NCBI GenBank assembly: GCA_007844125.1
Contig: CM017569.1
Location: forward strand, 11,851,686 to 11,915,685
Length of the DNA: 64,000 nt
Direction: 5' to 3'
Source: Sinonovacula constricta
Taxonomy: Eukaryota; Mollusca; Bivalvia; Cardiida; Solecurtidae
Shown here: positions 1 to 12,900 of the stretch, piece by piece
Numbering within the stretch: position 1 is the stretch's first letter
How the letters are laid out: each line of letters begins with the position of its first letter
Translations under genes and position numbers: made by a program
The notes under the pieces: generated by a model
Database searches by the model: none
Told to the model about the DNA's origin: nothing
What the model saw: the letters and a program-made list of their open reading frames with translations, nothing else

Positions 1-758
1 TGTATCAAGACTAGTCTTTTACTATAAATACTAGGCATGGGTCTCGCCAGAAATTTCTCATCATGATAAATTGTGATATGCTTGAGTGTATCGAGATATT
101 GTAGTGAGCATATTACCTTATTTTTTAACCTTATTTAATATACTTTAGAAGATATTTAAGATTATGTTAAAATAATAAAAACAGTCTACAGTTATCCCGT
201 AATTAAAACAATTCATAATGAATGTTTTTTTCAGTCCAAAATGCATCAATACATTTGACTTGGCTTTGCCATGTTTTTACTGTGATGAACTTGTTTATGG
301 CCATGATTATATGTAAAAATAACTTGGATGTACTGCAGGAAGTCTTAAATGCTAACTGCCAAATCTAGCACAGCTCAACTATCAATGTTTTATATTTTGT
401 AGTTATTAGATTATAAGTGTTCTGAAATTATATTTCAATGTAGCCAATGCCTTACATTTTACCTTAGTCACGCAAATCAAGTGTTTAGCTCTTCACTGAT
501 ATTATTATTGCACCCATATTATCTACTAAGTTTTTGTCATTGAATTTGACTGTTTTGCAGTGAAAAAAAAGATAATTGGTATATCCCTAAAGAGTGAATG
601 TGATGTAGCTACAAAAACAGCTTGCTGATAAATATTGATTATAGATCTGATCTTCAATATATTTGGTACAGATACATAGGAAATCGTAATGCCACTTATC
701 TGTTTAAATAGTGTTATAATTGGAATTTCAGGGAGAAAATAAATCATTGTTTGCTGTA

Positions 759-1073
759 CCGGACCTGGTAGCGCAATCGGTAGAGCCTCGGCTCCAGGTA
801 CAGAAGGCCCCGGGTTCAATCCCAGACCGCGACATACCAAAGTCGTTAAAAATGGTAATGGTATAGCTCCCTTGCTAACGCTCAAGCAAATATAAGGGTA
901 GTTCCACGACTGGTTGGCTCGGTGTCAGGATAATGTGACTGGGTGTGGTATCATGCCATGTGTTCACGGCATGCTATACACAGTGAAGGCAGCACTATAT
1001 CTGCCTCAAGTGGACACCGTCTCCAGATAAATGAAATACTGTTGGTGGGATGATAAACCCAATAAACAAACAT
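759..1073 (+). repeat. tRNA-derived SINE, family A
   Basis: Begins with a tRNA-like head: an A-box-like GGTAGCGCAATCGGTAGAGC and a B box GGTTCAATCCC at 813-823. A unique body follows (GACTGGTTGGCTCGGTGTCAG, then a TGTGACTGGGTGTGGTATCATG-type motif) and it ends in an A-rich tail (AAATAAACAAAC). The same head and body recur at 7266-7525, partially inverted at 4683-4742, and diverged at 46,205-46,432, which makes it a dispersed SINE family and not a tRNA gene. Confidence 0.8.
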
Positions 1074-3617
1074 TGTTTGCTTTTTAAACGACAACTGAGT
1101 ACAAATATTGATATCGAACGGAATAGCATACGATAAGTATTGGGTCAGACAAGAATTGAGATGTACCTATAAAACGGTAATATCATGGACCCCTAATAAA
1201 TACATTGGTGAAAGTTTTCGAAAATAGTCCAGAAATTCTAGAATGTTGAACTTACCAGATTTCATTTTCATGAATCCTGTAAATCCGTTGACATTTTCAG
1301 AGTGGGGATAATTGGAGTACGTTGAGGCTTGTACCTGAACCTAACTCTGTTCCAAGCTTTTCCAATTTTGTACTTAAATCACTGACATTTTGTCATTCAC
1401 TCGAGACTGCATTTGTACATGTATACATCACCCCATACACAGTTACTAATTAGCAGAGCAAAGATGTGGTTTGTCCAAATTATTAACAAGATAATCAGGC
1501 CCATATGAACATAATCTTGTTAATTGTTAAAGAGCACCTTAATCATTCTAGTTGTGTATTCATTGCTTGCTTCAAGTTGTCAAAAGAAATACCTGCTTGC
1601 ATTTATATTTAGCGTGATACCGGGTCAAATATGCTGATTGCTAAACTAGGAAAGCGTTGTGCCTGGGAAATCCCAATGTCAAACAAGTCTTTTGATTGCA
1701 ATTTGGGTTAAGACCTTCTTACTGAAGTTCTAAACAGTTTCACATTGGGGCTAAATGTCTAGGAATCTAAGTAATTATCACAAGAAAAGTACACTCAAGA
1801 TTGTATTAAGTTTGCCAACACTCTTAGTTACAGTAGTCAATTAAAGAAGGATTTGCCCAACCAAGCTGACTGCTGGCAGCAGAAGGCACATGACCGCTGA
1901 TTAGATGACAATTAAACAACAAATTTCTTGGGAGGACCTAAACTGACTGCTTATAGCATGGTGACCGCTCTTAACACTTGACCGCTAACACAAGTTGGAC
2001 TGTAATCTTATTAGGTTTTACAAAGGTCCCACATTATGTGAATTACTGTTGACATAGTTTGTGATGTCATAGCATCTCTGATTGTTGCATGACGTATTTG
2101 TTTACTTGGCTGCATTAAAATTGAGTGGGTCTGATTGCTCTCAGAGTAATACCAGGGTTAAACAGAAGTGGTGATTAGAAACTGTTTGTTTTCTTTTGTG
2201 CAACTATCTAGTCAATATACAGATTTAAAAGTCTTGTTTTGTTTGTATGCAAATTGAAATATATGAACAGTTTTCATGGTTACATGCAAACACTGTGCAA
2301 GAACTTCTGTTGCAGTTATCTAGTCACTTATTCCACAAGCGTTAATTACAAATGTACTTCTTATCATCATGCTTATAATAACTGTATGTCTGTCAGAATG
2401 AGATTATTGTTTTCTTTTCAACATAATAAAGATGAGTTTTGTTTTGAAGGTTGAATGATTCATTATATGTTGGATAATGCTTTATTTGAGATATTTGATG
2501 ACTTTGTACAGCTGTCTACTAAAGATATAAAGAATATAATGAAATTAGGCTCTAATGAAATGTATTTTATAGCTGTCAATTATCTTAGTACTGGCCAAAC
2601 AATAGCATGTGCTGCAAACTTTTATAATCTAAAAAAGCATTTCTAGCCTCTTAGTATCCTAAAATCCAGGTGCTAAAATTTCTAGAGGCCTTTCCCTGGC
2701 CTCCAGCCATTTTTCAGGATTTTCAAAACTTTCAACCATGTCTAATATAAAAGCAGAATTTAGTTTTTATTGAAAACCATTACCATAATAAACTTAATTA
2801 TTATCTAATAAATAAAAAAACCCAGCAACATTGTGACAAAAATAACTTAGTTTAGATATGCATATATACATCCTTAGACAGTTGCAGCAACCATTTGATA
2901 TGCATTTGAAATTATAATTCTTAAATTACTTTCAGAGTATCAGTGTCATGAAAGATGCAGTGATAACAAATATTTTTACAATGGGTAATGTTTCTCATAC
3001 TCACAATATTACACTTATTGAAAGAATGAAGCAAGCAAAAAAGAAAAATGAAATTCTTAATTAAAAGAAAATCATATTTAATGTCAATATCTGGATAAAA
3101 AATAATGTTGTTTTGAAAATTTCCTGTTTTTAATATTTCTACAAGATCTACAAGTGGCTAACTCCTTGGATTTATACAGCTTAACTTTTTAACAGTTCAC
3201 ATACAAAACCAAACTTTAAGTTACCTTTTCATAGTATATAATTTGAAATAATATGCATTTGAATAGTCACTTTGACCAAAGAATATTGGATTTTTTCTGC
3301 TTTTTTAACATGTCAAAGGGACTGTAATGGATAGTTCATAAGGAATATTCTAAAATATTAATTAAGACATACATGCAATTTCACACACCCTAACTTCAAA
3401 CACAGTTCAATAATTTTACCATCCCATGATTTATGCTTCATTGTTTCATTCACCCAATAACCACTTATTGTGAACACCAAGTTATTGAATTTAACAAACT
3501 GCACAGTGTTAAACTATGCATACAATGGAAAAACCTAATGAAATACAGACAGTTTACACCAAATATAGAATTTTATTCCTTGTCAAAACAATTTGATAAA
3601 ATATAATTGGTATACAA

Positions 3618-4566
3618 GTAGCTAGCTATAAGGTAGTTGAAAGTAGCTAGCTATAGGGTAGTTGAAAGTAGCTAGCTACAGGGTAGTTGAAAGTAGCTAG
3701 CTACAGGGTAGTTGAAAGTAGCTAGCTACAGGGTAGTTGAAAGTAGCTAGCTACAGGGTAGTTGAAAGAAGCTAGCTACAGGGTAGTTGAAATTAGCTAG
3801 CTACAGGGTAGTTGAAAGTAGCTAGCTACAAGGTAGTTGAAAGTAGCTAGCTACAGGGTAGTTGAAAGTAGCTAGCTACAAGTGTGTGGAAATTAGCTAG
3901 CTACAGGGTAGTTGAAAGTAGCTAGCTACAAGTGTGTGGAAATTAGCTAGCTGAAGGGTAGTTGAAAGTAGCTAGCTACAAGTGTGTGGAAATTAGCTAG
4001 CTGAAGGGTAGTTAAAAGTAGCTAGCTACAAGTGTGTGGAAATTAGCTAGCTGAAGGGTAGTTGAAAGTAGCTAGCTACAAGTGTGTGGAAATTAGCTAG
4101 CTGAAGGGTAGTTGAAAGTAGCTAGCTACAAGAGTGTAAAAATTAGCTAGCTGAAGGGTAGTTAAAAGTAGCTAGCTACAAGTGTGTGGAAATTAGCTAG
4201 CTGAAAGGTAGTTGAAAGTAGCTAGCTACAAGTGTGTGGAAATTAGCTAGCTGAAGGGTAGTTAAAAGTAGCTAGCTACAAGTGTGTGGAAATTAGCTAG
4301 CTGAAGGGTAGTTGAAATTAGCTAGTTACAGGGTAGTTGAACATAGCAAGATTCAAGAGTGTGGAAATAAGCTAGCTGAAGGGTAGTTAAAAGTAGCTAG
4401 CTACAAGGTAGTTGATAGTAGCTTGAAAGCAGCTAGCTACAGGGTAGTATAAGAAACAAGCTACAAGGTAGTAAAAATTAGGAAGGTAGAAGATATTAAA
4501 ATGGTGCAAGGTAGTTGAATGAAGCAAGGTACACCATAGTAGAAATTAGCTAGCTACAAGGTAGTA
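3618..4566 (+). repeat. 25-bp minisatellite with TAGCTAGCTA core
   Basis: About 37 copies of a 25-base unit resembling AGTAGCTAGCTACAGGGTAG plus TTGAA. The first third is a monomer array. From about 3,850 it becomes a 50-bp dimer alternating an ACAAGTGTGTGGAA-type and a GAAGGGTAGTTGAA-type unit. Each unit contains the palindromic core TAGCTAGCTA. The array decays after about 4,440. Confidence 0.95.
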
Positions 4567-4592
4567 TTGATTTTATTACCTAGCGATTTCAT

Positions 4593-4672
4593 CACATACC
4601 TAGTATTTCATAGTATCATGCCTAGTATTTCATAGCATACCTAGTATTTCATAGCATACCTAGTATTTCAGT
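4593..4672 (+). repeat. Short tandem array of a ~19-25-bp unit
   Basis: Four imperfect copies of CCTAGTATTTCATAG with short CATA-type spacers directly follow the minisatellite. The unit differs from the 25-bp array. Confidence 0.7.
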
Positions 4673-4682
4673 TATCTGGCGT

Positions 4683-4742
4683 TGACCAGGCATGATACCA
4701 CACCCACTTACATTATTATGACACTAGGCCAACCAGTTGTTA
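4683..4742 (-). repeat. Partial inverted family A SINE
   Basis: The reverse complement reads ACTGGTTGGCCTAGTGTCAT and then AATGTAAGTGGGTGTGGTAT, matching the body of the SINE at 759-1073. The head and tail are missing. Confidence 0.65.
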
Positions 4743-6864
4743 TTGCTACGCTTTAGAAGAAAGAAGACTAATTGATCAAAACTAACCCTTCATTAACTAC
4801 ATGTATCATGTTATTATTCAGTATAAATGCTTAGATTTCTTTCTATGTTTTTATTAGACTTGTTATCAAGTAATGCAGATCTTGATCAAGCATCTCCCAG
4901 CAGGAGCTGGCTGATCTGGATCACACTTTTTCTTGATATCCAATTATTCCTTGTCAGTAAGGATTGTAAAACTGATTGATAAAGGCCTAGAGAAACCCCT
5001 AACATCCCTTAAATATAGCTGCCCAATATCCATTGAATGGCAGCATAGTTTTATTGGGACCACAGGCAGGTGGCTGTAAAGGTTATCGATCAGTTCGTGT
5101 ATTGATATTCTCTGTCTCACCTTCAATAGTCTGTTAAAGACAGGGGACACACACACTTTATAAAACTCTTTGTTCTCACTTGGCTACAGATGATTGTTTG
5201 CCAATAGAAGGAAATCAAGGCCGGTATTTCAATTATCTTCTTGTTTTTTTAAGTATGTTTTCTCTATTCTTTTGTTAAACATTGAGTTTATTGGTTTATT
5301 ATAAAGATTATGTTGTTTTTGTTATTTGTCTTTTCTTCCTGTTGTTGACATCTTTTTAAAATAGCTTTTGACATTTTAAATACTTGCACTTGTATAATTT
5401 GTTGTTACACTAATTTATGGTGTCTATTGTTTAAATGTTGTTGTTATGTCATTGTTTTATTTACCTCCTGAGGACATTGCAGTATAGCTGCCTTATTGTG
5501 TTTAGACATTTCAGTGGGTTAATATTGTTTATTCATTTCTAAGTAAAAAACCACTTGAATTTACCTAGAATATTTTTGATTCTGGATAAACTTGGACATC
5601 TTACAAAGATTTTTGTAAGTTACATTGCTATTATTTAATAGATTTGTACATTGTCATTCATTGTCATTCGGCATTATTCAAAATCACCAACATAATTGGC
5701 TGACTTTATAATTTTTAAATAATTTGAAGAAATAACAATGATAACTTTTTAACCTTGTAGTGTAAATTTCAGTTAAAATAGTTTATCGAAACACTCTTTT
5801 TGTCAAAACAAGTTATTACCTGTTTGTTGTTAAACATGAATTACAGGTAACCATTTATCTCTGTCGCCATTTCTTTCTCTCTATCTTTTGCTACTGATCT
5901 TTCTTTTTTAAGTATGCCATACTGTCGCTCACATTTACTAAATTTGCAATATTTCTGGTACTGTTGTGACCGTCAGTACAGAAAAGTCATTTGTCACATT
6001 ACTAATGTGTTGCTCCTATCTGTCAAGGCGCACATTGGTCTTACCTAGTGATAATAGTGTTGACCCTGATCAGCTGGTTCATGCTGTTTGAGCTTTCTTC
6101 ACTGTCAATAACATCCTTCAATGTCAACATATTTACTTTTCAGTTAATTACTTTAGTGGCACACCAGTATATAACATGTGATGGTCTAATAGGTGGTCTT
6201 ATTACTGGCTATCTTCAATTAACTTCGAATAAAGAACAAACAATTGTTATGTATATAGGTATAATTAATAATAACAAAACAACAGTATTGTGTTGTGATT
6301 GTGGTCATTTCCAAGAATGTAATCTCAAGTTACTCATCAGGATTGTGCATGCTATTCCATTTACGTAAAACTTAATTATAAAACAGATGGGAGAAGGCGA
6401 TGTTGCTTTGATTTTATAAAAAACAGACTGATAACTGATAAAAAAAGACCATGCACTGGTATAAAAAAGATACTTGTAAGAGAATAATTTTATTCATTTG
6501 ATTATAAATATAATGTTAATATTCAACAACTTAATTTGTAGGCTTGATGTCTTTGTGTCCTTTAATTGAAGTCATTTAATTAGTTGTGTGGTCATTATGT
6601 AAGAGTCATGATAACTTATTATTGTAACACAACACTGTTAATGTAAATATCTGTAGGCATCTGCCTTTGTCTGACCAGGTTTGGAACCTTTTGCTGCCAA
6701 ACATCAAGCGAAGTTACAATATGTCGGCACCATTGCTTGCCTCAGTAAATGGTTTGGTCTATTATTTGCACTTTTTGACATTGTTGAATGGTAATTTCTA
6801 ATCATTTAATTTCAATTTTAATTATTTTTTAACTGATTCTTTATTTCTGTTTTATGTATTTCAG

Positions 6865-6933
6865 GCCTTGAAACCATTGCAGAGTATGTTGGCAGCAAAA
6901 GAAAAGTGAGGAAAGTGCTGGAGCCATTCCGAT
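6865..6933 (+). CDS. E93: E93 exon a: LETIAEYVG block
   Basis: The exon follows a TTTCAG acceptor and ends at a GATGTAAGT donor. It starts with two bases completing a split codon, encodes LETIAEYVGSKRKVRKVLEP followed by FR, and leaves one base (T) that joins GC of the next exon to give Cys. The peptide resembles the N-terminal segment of LCORL-type proteins that directly precedes the EPEE/CxxC block, which supports this short exon despite its size. Confidence 0.8.
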
Positions 6934-9900
6934 GTAAGTTGCAGGCATTTCTCTTCCCCTCCACCCATTACATTATGCTTAAATGTCCTACAGCAGGTCT
7001 ATGGTCAGCCTTGTGTCAGGTTAATGTGACAAGTTGGGTTTATTTCCAGGTGTTTGTTGCATGTTGTCAGGATCGAGGCAGCACAATATATATTTTTTTA
7101 AAAGGATACTGCCTCTAGACCAATGACAGACCTTTCCCATATACAGTGTTGTTGGTTTTTTGTTGTTTATTTTGTTTTATGGCTTCAGTATGTTCCAACA
7201 ACATTTTTTTAGTCTGACTTTACAAATACAGAAAACAGTTGAGCTGTAGTCATGTTGCTTTCACTTGGCCTGGGAGCACAATCAGTAGAGCGTCGCCTCC
7301 AGGTACAGGAGGCCCTAGGTTCAAACCCAGGCAGCGACATACCAGTGGTATAGTGGTATAGCCCAATTGCTAACACTTAAGCAAATATAAGGGTCATTCC
7401 ACTGATCCATTGTCTGGATATTGTGACTGGGTGTCGTATCATGCCACGGCATGTTGTACACAGTGAAGGCATCACTATATCTGCTTCCAGTGGACACCAT
7501 CTCCAAATGATTAACAATGATTAACCTTTTTGTAAAGATCACTTTCTCATAAACTGTCGAAGATTTTCGCTTCAAACGTATTTTTTTATAAAAGAGGAAA
7601 CCTGTTTTAGTAATGTATATAACCCTTTAACTTATTTTTGGCCAGTTATGCCACTCCTTGATGTAGAATTGTTTTGTTGTTTAAGGTTTTTTATTAAAAT
7701 TAACAACATCTCTCACCATGTGAGTCCGAGTCCTATTCTGGGCGATGTATTTAATGTGGGAAGGTCTTCCAACTGACTTGCGGTGTGCCTGTAGTTCTAC
7801 CCAGACATTTGTCTGGGTGTCTTTCTCCGCCAGTTAGCTGGACATCGCTATAATGATCATAATTGGTCACTGCAATGTATTAAAAAACAAAACCAACGGC
7901 TAACATTGTACTATTCAATAAAGAGAAAAGAGGAGCTTGCTGTCTACTGTTTACAGCTCTTGTTAAATCAGAAAACTGATATTAGTCTTAGATTTATCTT
8001 GCATGCATGTATTTATGGTAATATGAAGCATCACAGTTTACTCTTTATTCCATCATTTGGGGACTGTCCTTTTTAAAAAGCTGTATCAGTAGCAATTAGT
8101 TTTAATAGTTCACATTGTAACTCTTCATACGTCTGATCAAATATCTTGTATAAAAGCACACACAGGCAGAAGCTGGCCTAGTGGAAAGTCACTTACTTGT
8201 AACTCCTCTGGCTCCATTGTCCCTCACTTAATAGGTTGGAGTCTCAGTCAGGGAAAAGAACTAAATTAAATGTGAGATGGTCTTGCAGCTGAAATATCAA
8301 GGTTCCACCTCCACCAATATTAGCTGGATGTCACAATAATTACCATTATTGGTCACTGTAAAGTATAGCAAAAGCAATGAAAACACTACAAGAAGAATGA
8401 CATTGTCTCCAGAGGAAATTTTATAAAAATTCATATTTTATTTAATACAAGACATTGACCACATGGCAGACTTAGGCAGATAAACACCAGAACAATACAA
8501 GACAAAGTTCAGATTATTCAAATTTATTCCAAATATTAGGTTACAAATAAAAACAACTTAAAAATATAAAGGAACAAGGGTTAATGAAATGAAAATTTAT
8601 TTTAAAACTGTTTGAAATGCTTTATATTCAGTACATCAAAAATTTCAGGAAAGGAAGTACACCATATAAAGAAACAATAACCATGCTACCGTTTTCTGGC
8701 ATTTTTTCCAAAGAATGATTAAACAACAATGTTAGTAAATTTGTAGATTTATTCATCTTTGATATTGAAGTTATTTTTTTTATTTTTTTGCTAAAAAAAT
8801 GAAATACATCACAAATACTGAAATAGAACCATTAACATTGGCATAAACTGTTTGACATATTCATTATACAGATACACAAAAATAATTTTAAGTTAGAAAG
8901 AAATAATACCCCCCACAAAAAACAGATCTGGATGATGTGCTTAAATTCTGCTGAAAGCTGTCTGATCTAGATCTATATTTTTTACTACTGAGTGTCTAGC
9001 AACATGTCTTGTTATTTGAGAATGTACCTAGTTAGAAAATCACTTTCAGTCAGTATGGTTTATTTATAAATGCAGACAGTTTATGGTTCAGAATCTTGCC
9101 CCTGCTAAGTAGAACTAATATATATCTAAGTGCAAATTCTGATTGATTTTCTCCCTGTTAAAAACATGACATGATACATGTAAGACACTGGAATCAACTG
9201 TTTGTTTGTAGTGTACATGTAGCACTTTGATTCATTATTGTTAGATTAATGTATGATGGCAAAACACTGTATAATTTGATATTCTGTTTTCTTTCGAAAT
9301 TAATCTCTAATAATTAAAGTAAATTTCCGGATGTTTTAAAGAAGAAAACATGTATGGATTCATTGTGATAAACTACCTACGTCTGCTTTTTAATTAAGTA
9401 TGATGATTTTTTTTTTCTCTTGAATTCTTTAATTTAATAGACAACAATAAGGTAAAATACTTTAACAAATTCATTTATAATTAAGATTATTTTTTAAATG
9501 TTCACTTCTGTAGCCAATTTGCAAGCTAGTTAGTATTTAAATATATTTATGCAATGCATGTACACCTTATTTGTAGGATATACAAGCCAGATTAAAATAT
9601 TGCTCAATACTTTACAGATTGTGTTGCAAGTAAATCATTCTGTCTCTGTTCTGCCCTCTAAGACCTACATTGTAGCTTAACATAGTAATTAACCAACCAA
9701 TTAAGACCATCTCCCCTCATGCTTGATAATATCCACAATTAAGTTGATGATTCTGTGCATTGTTAGATGGTGGGTAAAAATGCATTAGAATGGCATTTTA
9801 ACTGTGTTCTGCTTTTACTTCATATTTATTTATTGTCCAAAGGGAGAAAAATGAGTATCTGAACACTGTACTGTTTGGCATAGGTTTTGTAAACTGTTTA

Positions 9901-12900
9901 CAAGCATAATTCCTAAGCATACATACCTTCAAATAATAAGCAACAACTATTCTGTGATTGGGATTAATCCCAGGATGTAGTCATTTTGGAGGGGCTTGGC
10001 TGTTGATCTAATTTGATACAGCTTTATACACAGAAGGGTTATTAGCCTCATTTTTTATAATCTACAGATAATTATATGCATACATGACATAATATATGCA
10101 TATATGACATTGAAGTAGATGATCAGATAAAAATTATGCACATCTCTTAGTTTTCTACGAAGAATACTGCAACTTTAAGGAAGTAAAAAGTAATGCAGTT
10201 AACTTCAAATGTAATCAAAGTACAGCAATATTTACTTGCAATCAAGTTATTCTACTTTGGCATCAAATTGAATGTTAATTGTATAATAATGTGTTTGACA
10301 CTATCATTTGAGTTATTTTGGTAATGTTTTTATTTGATACAAACTTAAATTTGTCAAACCACTACTCAGTATTAGTTTTTAATATAGCATATTTTTTTTA
10401 AATTATGTTTATTTTTACACTTCATAACCATGGTCATTTTGCTAATAAGGGCTTATCTTCACAAAATTGGGAAAATGACCAATAACAGGGGCATTTGGAT
10501 ATTTTCCCCCAAAATACAAACTGAAAATGTATAACAGAAAATGAATTATTTCTTATTTTCCTAAAATTTGTCTGCATTTAAATAGCTGATAGGGAGAGAG
10601 GGATGGGTGTGTGTGAATTAAAACTCTCTAGTTTTACCAAGCTATAATAAGAAAATTGTGTTTAAGTAGGGTGGCGGGGAATATACTTGTACCCTTTTCA
10701 ATCAGAAATATGACACAGTAACAAATCGACCCCTAAAATGCCTGCTTATTAAAAAACTAGATAAATAAAAATGGCTTAAAATGGTGACCATGTAGAACCA
10801 GTGCTTTATTTCCATCACACAGACCTATCTTATTTGATATTGATTTTAAATTAATACAGATTTCTACTACCTAAGCCTGTGTTTCGGTAACTTTTCTATA
10901 ATGGGAGAAAATACACTATATTAAATAAATTAAGCAGAATATTTTCTTTTCACTGATGAAAGACATAATTCATGTTAACAATTGTTTAATCTGTAGAAGC
11001 AAATTTGATAATGGTCTGAAAACAATTCACTTTCCTTTGGACTTGGGGAATCATAAATATTTTAAAGACATTTTGTTTTCTAAAATTTTTCATGATTGCC
11101 TGTGTTTTACACCTAATTTTTAGAACAAATCACAACTAGCTGTTAAAACTCTAAATCAAAAACTTGCCAGAGGACAATCTATGAGGTTTTTTGGCAGTTT
11201 CTCCATTAATCCTTACACTGCTTAGCAGAAACTAATCATGCTTATGCAAATAGTGTAGATTCAGATCAGCTTATAGCTAGAACCTATATTGTCAGGATTT
11301 ACACTTTTTGCTGTTCACCATTAATAAATCTGTGCATGAGTTTTAGGAAAAACAAAACACTTTGACTTGTTATTTACAAATGTAGCAAGCTCAGGGTTCA
11401 GAAAGTGCCTTTTTGCCTTTCCCTTCGTTAATTACAAGAGAGAGAGAGAGTAAAAAAAATCCAATATCCTCAAAACTTTATACAGAAGTCTCTTCAGCTA
11501 AGGTATGGATCAAGCTGACTGTGACACCAATGGCATAGGGTTATATTTCATTTGATACAAACAATTAGTATTGATTCTTGCTTCAGGGACACTCATTTGC
11601 ATTTTGGCATATAAATGATCATTTAAAGTAACAGAATTGCAAATTAATATGAAAAGAGCTTAAAGTTATGAGCTAATGAGAAATGTTAAATGTGTTTTTT
11701 TCTGAGTCATAGATGTGTTTTAGATGTTGAATGTGTATTGTTGCAGATATGTATGTTTTAATGTCTCTTCTTGTTCATTTATGCAGGAATTCCGGTTTGT
11801 TAAGCAAAAAGTGAAAAGTACAATTAATAAAAACAGACTTATAAGGTTGTATTTGTGCCTTTTGCCACATACCTCTCCAAAAAACAACAACAAAACAAAC
11901 AACAATAACAAACAAACAACAAAAACCAAAAACAAAACAAACACACACAAACATGAACGTTTGTCGGAAAATATCACAAACATCCCCTGATTTATTGGTA
12001 GTCATGGCCCCTTGGAACAGAGGCTTGATGAGTTTATAGACAAGTTTGTTTTGTTTTTGCTTTTGACGTACATTGCAGCAACCAGTTATGATTGCTGCTA
12101 GTATGTTAAGTTTGGAGTCCTGTGGTCCAAGTAGTAAAATATCACTTTGTGTAGTTGTTGTATCAGATTAAGCTGCCCGAATCTATATAGCTCCCAGAGT
12201 CCAGGTAGTGTTAGATGAGCCTGCTTGAGTCTATATAGCTCCCAGAGTCCAGGTAGTATGAGATTAAGCTGTTTGAGTCTATATAGCTCCCAGAGTCCAC
12301 ATAGGGTTAGATTAAGCTGTTTGATTCTTTATAGCTGATTGAGTCTATATAGCTCCCTGAGTCCACATAGTGCGAGATTAAGCTGTTTGAGTCTATATAG
12401 CTCCCAGAGTCCACATAGTGTGAGATTAAGCTGTTTAAGTCTATAAAGCTCCCCGAGTCCACATAGTGTTAGATTAAACAGTCTGAGTCTATATAGCTCC
12501 CTGAGTCCACATAGTGTTACATTAAACTGCCTGAGTCTATATAGCTCCCTGAGTCCACATAGTGTTAGATTAAACAGTCTGAGTCTATATAGCTCCCTGA
12601 GTCCACATAGTGTTAGATTAAACTGCCTGAGTCTATATAGCTCCCTGAGTCCACATAGTGTAAGATTAAACGGCCTGAGTCTATAGAGCTCCCCAAGTCC
12701 ACATAGTGTTAGATTAAGCTGTTTGAGTCCAGTAGGGGTGTAACGATAAGCTACCCTCATGATACAATACATATCGCGATACATACCACAAGATATGATA
12801 CTTCTCCAATACATAATATTTCGGTACTGATTATACCTTTTTAGCTCACCTGAGCACAACGTGCTCAAGCATAGTTTCTGTGATACCGCTTCGTCTGTCT

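Larger units (their letters stand above)
1..6864 (+). other. Presumed upstream intron/5' region of E93 with SINEs and a minisatellite
   Basis: No coding exon was recognised here. The stretch holds a tRNA-derived SINE (759-1073), a large 25-bp minisatellite (3618-4566), a partial inverted SINE (4683-4742), a dispersed GATC-rich repeat (4873-4932) and otherwise AT-rich DNA. Because the first visible E93 exon begins in mid-codon, at least the 3' end of this region is intron. Open frames such as 6048-6368 lack codon bias or splice support. Confidence 0.6.

Noticed and set aside
759..840. tRNA gene
   Set aside because: A and B boxes are present but there is no complete cloverleaf, and the sequence continues into a repeated SINE body found elsewhere in the window.
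3618..4566. Direct repeats reminiscent of a CRISPR array
   Set aside because: Repeats are contiguous with no unique spacers, and the DNA is eukaryotic.
6865..6935. The 70-residue frame 6906-7118 as a separate gene
   Set aside because: It reads a different frame across the E93 exon and on into intron and SINE remnant.
12329..12868. 179-residue minus-strand frame with 16-residue repeats
   Set aside because: It is the reverse reading of the 48-bp minisatellite; the period is divisible by three so the frame stays open.
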